Below, one piece after another: positions 57,673-64,000 of a stretch of 64,000 nucleotides of DNA; the first letter of the stretch is position 1; each line of letters starts with the position of its first letter. This DNA comes from Membranipora membranacea (taxonomy: Eukaryota; Bryozoa; Gymnolaemata; Cheilostomatida; Membraniporidae), in assembly GCA_914767715.1 (NCBI GenBank), contig OU612074.1:11070062-11134061 (forward strand), written 5' to 3'. A program made the translations under genes and the position numbers. The notes under the pieces were generated by a model, which saw nothing but the letters and a program-made list of their open reading frames with translations, was not told the origin of the DNA and made no database searches.

Positions 57673-60600
57673 ATGGCTGCCTCACTCACAGGAGACTCAC
57701 AACATCTTGTTACATGTGGTAACTGTTTGGAGGAGGAAGGGTACATTCTTAACCCAGTGCTTCTACCTTGTTCACACTGTTGCTGTGAGACTTGCCTGAG
57801 GAATCAGCTAAAGAAGTCTGATGTAGTAAAGTGCAGAGTTTGCGAGTAAGTATGTTCTATACCACAGCTAGTACAGAGCCTTTGCTTAGAAAAATGGTAG
57901 GCGAGGAAAAAGTCCGAGGCGAGTTCGAAGCTCTACCAGGAGGGATGCTGAAAGGTCTTCCCCAAGCAATTTTAGCTTTTATTTAGTAAATGAAACGGAA
58001 GCGCGAAAACTTAGCCAGAGCCAAACTTAGCCCGAGCCAGACTTAGCCCGAGCCAAACTGTCTCTAACACTAACAACTGTTGCAAAATTAAATTGTCCCA
58101 TAATATGAGTGGAAACACACAATAGGAAACTACTCTCAGGTCTCTACTTCTGAGTCTTATTGTCTAGGCAGTCATTTTTGCTGTTTATTTCCAGTGAAAA
58201 ATTTGCAGTTTCTGTGGAAAGTTTGCCTTCTGCTTTGGAGAATATCCCTCCGATATTCTGTGATCCCTGCACAAAAAAGGGGAAACATAGAATGACGTCT
58301 AAAGTATTCTGTATTCAGTGTGACAGGAAGTTCTGCTCTTTACATCAAGAGGTAAAATGTGCTGGCTTTGCTTTCACAGAGAAATGAAGGTGCTGTGCCA
58401 CTGACGCCCAATCTGAAATAAATTGCTCGCTCAAAATATACTGAAAAGATACCTCTTCTTATCTTTTTCTACCTCCCTCAAAAGTTGCAGAAACAGTACA
58501 AGCTGTATTGTGTAAACCAGTGTCCCATCTCCTACTATATGCGAAATTTATGCAATGTTTTAGTTTAATTTTCTATTAACAGACCCATATAGACCTCAAT
58601 GACCACCACAGCGTATTGGCGATCAAAGAATACCTTGAATCTTCAGTAGCTGCAGAGCAGAGGTTTTGTGACACACATAAGAGCCAACCCATTGTGCTTG
58701 GCTGTGCAGACTGCTGGAGATTTTATTGTTTACACTGTATGTCATCTGCCGATATCTGTGTTGATGGTGAGATGTAACAAATGTTGATGTTGATTGCGAT
58801 CACAGGCTAATTCTATTATCCCCCACATTCCAAAACATTGGCAGAGAAATAGGTCCAGACAGCAATGTCTTCGCCAATTTTAGCCAATTTGACTTGGGTG
58901 CACATTAAGATCCGGAAATCAGTGGACTGCAGCTAAATTGAAATCAATGACCATCAACATTTCAATTATGAAGACAAAAAACTTAACCATCTTCTACTGC
59001 TCTGAAAACTGTTCTTCTACCACTGTGATACAAAGTGAAACTTCTAGCCTGAATTCTGGATAGTAAATAGGCACCTCCTAGAGCAAGACATCCTGTTCAT
59101 TGATATACATTGTTAAGTAACAGCTCAAACATGCCCTCCTGCGAGATGCCCAGTGGCACAGTTTGGGCACACGCCAAACTGCAAGGTCACTTGTGCATAG
59201 GAGCCATGGGTTGATTGATAATTCCAGCCCTCGGTACCCTATGGTGTTAAACTTTTCATCATGAGTCTGTTTATCATAAGCTGAAATTTGACAAAACTTT
59301 TATTTTATTAGGCAAGAACCACAAATTTATGTCGCTCTCAGAGTTGTCACATGAAGTGAAATCCAAATTTGAGCCAGAGCAATTGGAAGCGGAAAAAGTG
59401 ATTGATGAGTGGTCTGCAGTAGTGAAGGAAGCAACAATACTCCTCTCAACCTGGGATAATGAGACGGAGGAAGGGGAAACACTGATTGATGAAACAGAAG
59501 AGAAACAGGTGAAATATCTGAATCATCAAAGTCAGCGATGATGGATATGTTGTCATCAGACTGTTTTCTGTGCAATGTTCCGTTTCAATGCGTCAACACT
59601 GGAATTTGTTGTTTGGGTAAACATTATAATTAAAGTATATGGAGAGACTTTGATATGGCAAGCTTTATCTGCATGATGGACAAGTTGTTTGGTAAGCAGT
59701 TAAATCATGAGGCAATTTTTAAATGTAAGTTAGGAATATAATAGCACAATGAGAATAAATTTTTCAGCATGATGCCATCAGGGAGAAGTATGCCAAGCTG
59801 AAAACAGAATATCAGGGGAAAAGGAGATCAGCAAAAGAAAAGCTTGGAAACTATTTGGAGAAAGATGCTGGACCAAAAGTGAAGGAACTACATCAGAAGC
59901 TGAAAGAGTTTCGCTCTGAAGTCTCAAACAAACATTGTGTGAGATCAATAAACAATTACCCTACTATACTTCTATACTTCACAAATGTAATTCTATAGAA
60001 GCTCATCCCCATACTGGTATCATTTGCAGGTATCAGTCTTATTAAGAGCATTATGACATACATTTACCTATTAGCTATGCGGAAAAGAAAACTTTTCTCA
60101 ACCTTTCTCAACCACACAAGTTGTCCCATCTCTACGTTTATTCAATATAGAAAAATACAGGATATCCTCATATTTCAGAGCAGCGCCCCCCCCCCCCTGT
60201 AATAGGTCAATATATGTGAATAAAATGATTGTTAGCATGACATTCACCATGTTTTTTGCATCGACAAGTCTTACAAACCAAAAAGTGCTAATATGGCACT
60301 AAGACCAAGAAAATCGTCATTGATTGCCTCAAGATTTGGTCATTTATTTTAAAATGAGTAGCAAATGAGGCACCATTACAGCTTGCCATATACCTTGTAG
60401 GTGGATTCGGTGAAGGAGAAAAACGAGGTGATGGCGCAAATTTGCGATGCTGTGAATATCAATTTCCCTGTGCTTGTCATAGATGAACGACAAAAACCGC
60501 AAGTCAAAGGTAATTAAACATCACTCATAATATTGATAGAGTTTCGAAATTCTAAATACTAGAAACTAAGAGTAAAGGTAGCAGAAAGCCATGCTTTTTT

Positions 60601-62808
60601 TCAACAGGGATATAACTGACACACATTTTTTCTGTCTCGATCTATTTCACTTTGCTATTCTAAATGAAAACTATTGTTTTTTTTCTCCTCAAGCTGCTTC
60701 AAATAGTAAAGACTCCCAATTAATTTGACCTACTAGATTAAGAACATAATAAGTATCAATCGATAAATTACATGCGCTGGAGTAATACCTCATTATCAAT
60801 TTATGCGTTTGAAAAAAATTCATTTATATATTAGGTAACCTCCACCTGTATCAATAATGTATAGTAAACTTTTACAATGTCAAGCAAACCTGCCTCCATT
60901 TGGAGTTGCTCCCCCTGAACTATTTATATTCAGCAGGCAATAAATAATTAACGCGGAACATGTAGGTCCAATATTGGCAACAGATTTACAACCCTGCTGT
61001 GTGAGATTGACTTGATCATTTTTATTGTCTGCATGTAAAACACTAGGTCTATCAACATGTGCTAAACCAACGTTGCATTGCGATCAGATGCAGCCGCCCT
61101 CACTAGCAAATTATGCTTTAAGTTGAATGATACAATATATTTAATATAAACTCCTTTTCCAGAGACAAGAAATGATGATATAGACATCGAACTTGCTACA
61201 GAGGCGCAACTGGTCATTGGAGCAAGCTTAAAGGGGAACCGCAAACCTCCAACTAAAATGAAATTCATTCGGTCGATGGACGTAGGTAGTTCCTGTAACA
61301 CTGTATGCAGCTACAAAGGTTATGTGTATGTTGGACAGTCAGACTTCTCCATAAACAGATTCAATGAGCATGGTGGTGTGACAGAAAAATTTATAACATT
61401 TCAAAATCAAGTAATTACCGTCAGGGCTCATCAGGAAAGGCTTTACACGCTCGTCTTTGGACAGCCATACCAGATCTTTGTTCACGATCTCAAGGGGCAG
61501 CTGATTACCTCATGGAACCACCCTGATACCAACCGCACATACTGGGGAAACAAACTTGCTTTCGTAAACAATCAGCTTCTTGTGCCCCAGTCAACCAACC
61601 AGAGGATCACTGTCTACAATCTGGATGGCAGAGTTCTAAGACAAATTCCTTGTCCTCAAATACCTAAATCACAATATGTCTCGATGTGTATGTTTGATGA
61701 AGATACTATAATCATGACGACCAGCAGCCCAAATAATGTCATAAAATTTAACATAAAGTCTGAAACCGTAATGTGGACCAAAACAATAGAGGAAAGACCA
61801 TTCTCCGTAGCTGCCTATGGCTCTGTTGTGCTTGTCAGCGGCGATAGCTACAACTACAGTAAAAGAGGCGTGTGGATCAAGGTGCTAAACTGTCAAGCTG
61901 GTAGGATATTAAAAATTCGTTATTTTTATAATGCAAGATTTCAGGGTTTAAGCCTTCTCAGCCTATCTAAACCATTATAAAGGATATGAAAATTATTTAA
62001 AATAATTATACTATGATGTCTCTTTTTTGTTCATGATTATACCAACCAGAGATTCAGCATCTGGATTGCTTAGGCTCCACATTCAACCATTTCCTAATAA
62101 TTGTTCGATATTATACTCCTTGAGCGCCTGCATCCTTTCTCTCTCATGCTCCAGATCCAAAATCAATGAAAAACTTTGCATATTTATCACATCCATCTCG
62201 TTAACCAAATCGGTTGGCATAGATATAGCCTTGACAATTCAATCCAATCAGATGGAATTTCGTGAAAGTTTATACCATTCGGTTTCCTTCAACATGAGAG
62301 TAAAACCATCGAACCACAAAATTGTGAGAATCCCATTTTGCACAAAAGACTCCGTGAAAGTTTTTTCTGAACTGTGGTAAAACAACCACATTTGTCCTTA
62401 TTATTTTTAGTAAATTTTCTCTTAAGCGATGAGTGTTGCGATGTTGTTGTAAGTAAAGTGTAAGTCTCAAAATAGGGTTTCTTTATCTCTTCAAATGAAT
62501 TTAGCTAATATGGTATACGAAATCATGATTGTGGACTGCAAATCATTGATACTACACACGTCAATGGCACAATGTCACCCGCTTATGCTCACCTCACCTA
62601 TGCTTATGTTGTCCTGTCTGGGTTCATTATTCAGTCTGACTTCTAACCATGATTGTCAAATGATTGTTTAGGTGAGCAGATGACAGAGTTTACAGACCGT
62701 GAAGGAGATCGGACACACTTCTTTGATCTATTTGTGGAAGGTAACAGGCTGATGATACCTCACTACTACGCCAGATCTATTCTATGCTATGATTTACTAC
62801 ATGACTAA
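57673..62808 (+). CDS. TRIM-type E3 ligase, RBCC + NHL-like propeller (copy B)
   Basis: Eight exons, each the same length as in copy A: 57,673-57,845; 58,195-58,351; 58,583-58,766; 59,312-59,508; 59,768-59,938; 60,401-60,509; 61,163-61,900; 62,672-62,808. They give 621 codons without a stop. The RING exon shows no change from copy A. B-box and coiled-coil exons differ by a few residues each. The propeller exon and last exon carry most of the differences: about 40 of 217 and 13 of 45 residues. After the real donor at 61,901 the frame stays open to 61,980, but copy A shows the last exon is at 62,672. An E3 ligase role is inferred from the family; the likely difference from copy A is target recognition. 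Confidence 0.9.
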
Positions 62809-63851
62809 GTGACTGGGGAACAGCAACGCCCTAACAGTGATGCGTTCGGTGAATGTTGAAACTAAATGCTAATGTGGAATGTGAGACAGAGCAGTATCGG
62901 CTAAACAAACTTTACTTTTCGGTCAGATATGATATTAAATAACGAAAACTTCACCCATGTCCAGCTACAGTCACTAACAGTCACTAACTGAACAAATTCA
63001 TTTTTTACAGATCCCAATTTTAATTCTATGATACCACTGTTAGTTTTATGATATCACTGTCAATAATTGTCCTACAATGAAATCACATGTTAAATACTTA
63101 ACAATAACTTACTTTTATTATAAAACCAAAGAAAAATGGATCAATGCTACTTTTCTATAATCATTTTTCATCAAAATAAATTTCTATGATAACATTATAG
63201 CCTCCCCAGATAATCTCGATAACAAGACTGACTTACAATAATGTTAAAATTCAGCAACGAAAAAAAGTGAAATGGGAAAAATCGTACAGCAACACCGGCC
63301 AGTTAAATCTTCTACTTCTATCATTGAGAAGCAACGTCGCTGTAATTTTTAATATCATCACAAGCATATAGACAGGGAAAAATGGTCGACAGGGACATCA
63401 CACCTCAATCAAGCAGTGAAAATATAGAGTCCATATCAAGACTACCTTGAGAATTCGCAGAGTTTAATGCGCAGTGCATTCAAAGTCATTATTTACAATA
63501 TAATATGAATATCTAAACATCACAAGGGTCTCAGCCAGCTAAGCCCATACTATTCTAAGAAATTAAATCTTCCATTTCCTTCGATTCAATAAATACCAGG
63601 TAGGAAAACCAAAAAGACAGTACTTTTAAAAATCAATGTATTCTCCTCCGCCATGGCAAAGTCAGTTCGCAGAAAATGGCGATCTGCGCAATTTGTGTTA
63701 AAGATCACATTTCACTGTTGGCACTGTACACTATAAGGGAAGCTGAGGAGAGGTTTTCCCATCATACATTTCCATATGAACGCAGAGTTTTCTCCCATTT
63801 TTTTAACACAGCAACAAGCCTGATAGCCTTAGTTCACTCATTGACAAAGCC

Positions 63852-63994
63852 TCAATGCACAGTGCCTGTTGAGCGCGTCTCATACAAAAAGTTACTGATA
63901 AACATAGCTTTCCTCTGCTCTAGTAGTTGCTTCTCTGATTTGGTGTGCATTTTGTCGCTGTTTGTTCGAATAATCATCGAGCCAAATACATTGC
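63852..63994 (-). CDS. OCRL-like gene, last exon (copy B, partial)
   Basis: This is the 143-bp last exon matching 16,871-17,013. It starts after a TTGTAG acceptor that touches the window edge and reads GNVFGSMIIRTNSDKM with one or two substitutions, then the same stop. It would be the C-terminal end of a RhoGAP-like domain. The rest of this copy is outside the window, so it is not clear whether it is a whole gene. Confidence 0.65.
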
Positions 63995-64000
63995 CTACAA

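Larger units (their letters stand above)
54195..64000. repeat. Segmental duplication, copy B
   Basis: Counterpart of 1-17,018, with the matching order of gene X exon 8, TRIM gene, and OCRL-like last exon. It lacks the 298-bp insert, the foldback element and 4.5 kb of copy A, and has its own ~210 bp at 55,831-56,040. It continues past the window end. Confidence 0.93.

Noticed and set aside
61258-61980. Single 240-codon ORF as a complete gene
   Set aside because: It is mostly exon 7 of TRIM copy B. Reading continues 80 bp past the real donor, and the true last exon is at 62,672.

Overview
The window is animal nuclear DNA, AT-rich. Its genes are split into short exons with GT...AG introns, and it holds tRNA-derived SINEs, 5'-truncated LINEs, hAT-like elements, a Ty3/gypsy element and a Mutator-like (MULE) element. 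I infer a spiralian/lophotrochozoan-type marine invertebrate from the mix of TRIM genes, Mab-21-type genes and gypsy elements. The sequence alone does not fix the species.

Layout. (1) 1-17,018 and 54,195-64,000 are two copies of one large segmental duplication. Each carries, on the + strand, a complete eight-exon TRIM-type gene (RING, two B-boxes, coiled coil, NHL-like beta-propeller; 621 codons) with exon lengths identical between copies. Each is preceded by decayed exons of an unrecognised minus-strand gene ('gene X') and followed, on the minus strand, by the 3' end of an OCRL/INPP5B-like RhoGAP gene. (2) 18,722-19,663 holds the last two exons of gene X in inverted orientation. (3) 21,977-29,882 (minus) holds the most complete gene X, ten exons. 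(4) 28,675-31,807 is repeated at 32,654-35,736 plus 45,991-46,795. Each copy carries the first exon of gene X on the minus strand and the first two exons of a membrane Mab-21/cGAS-like gene on the + strand. The first Mab-21 copy is cut off by a LINE. The second continues to 51,584 as a complete 11-exon gene. (5) Copy 2 of that repeat was invaded by a minus-strand LINE (33,965-35,368) and by a gypsy retrotransposon (35,737-45,990). The gypsy is itself split by a MULE whose terminal inverted repeats are long arrays of ~110-130 bp tandem repeats (38,824-44,251).

The two recognisable intact gene types, TRIM and Mab-21/cGLR-like, belong to families used in animal innate immunity. Between the TRIM copies, the RING exon is unchanged while part of the beta-propeller is strongly diverged. 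The Mab-21-like protein keeps a plausible nucleotidyltransferase active site and has hydrophobic segments at both ends. These two loci and the MULE with satellite-like arms nested in the gypsy are the most interesting parts of the window. Exon boundaries were read by eye from splice sites and reading phase; no similarity search or transcript data were available.
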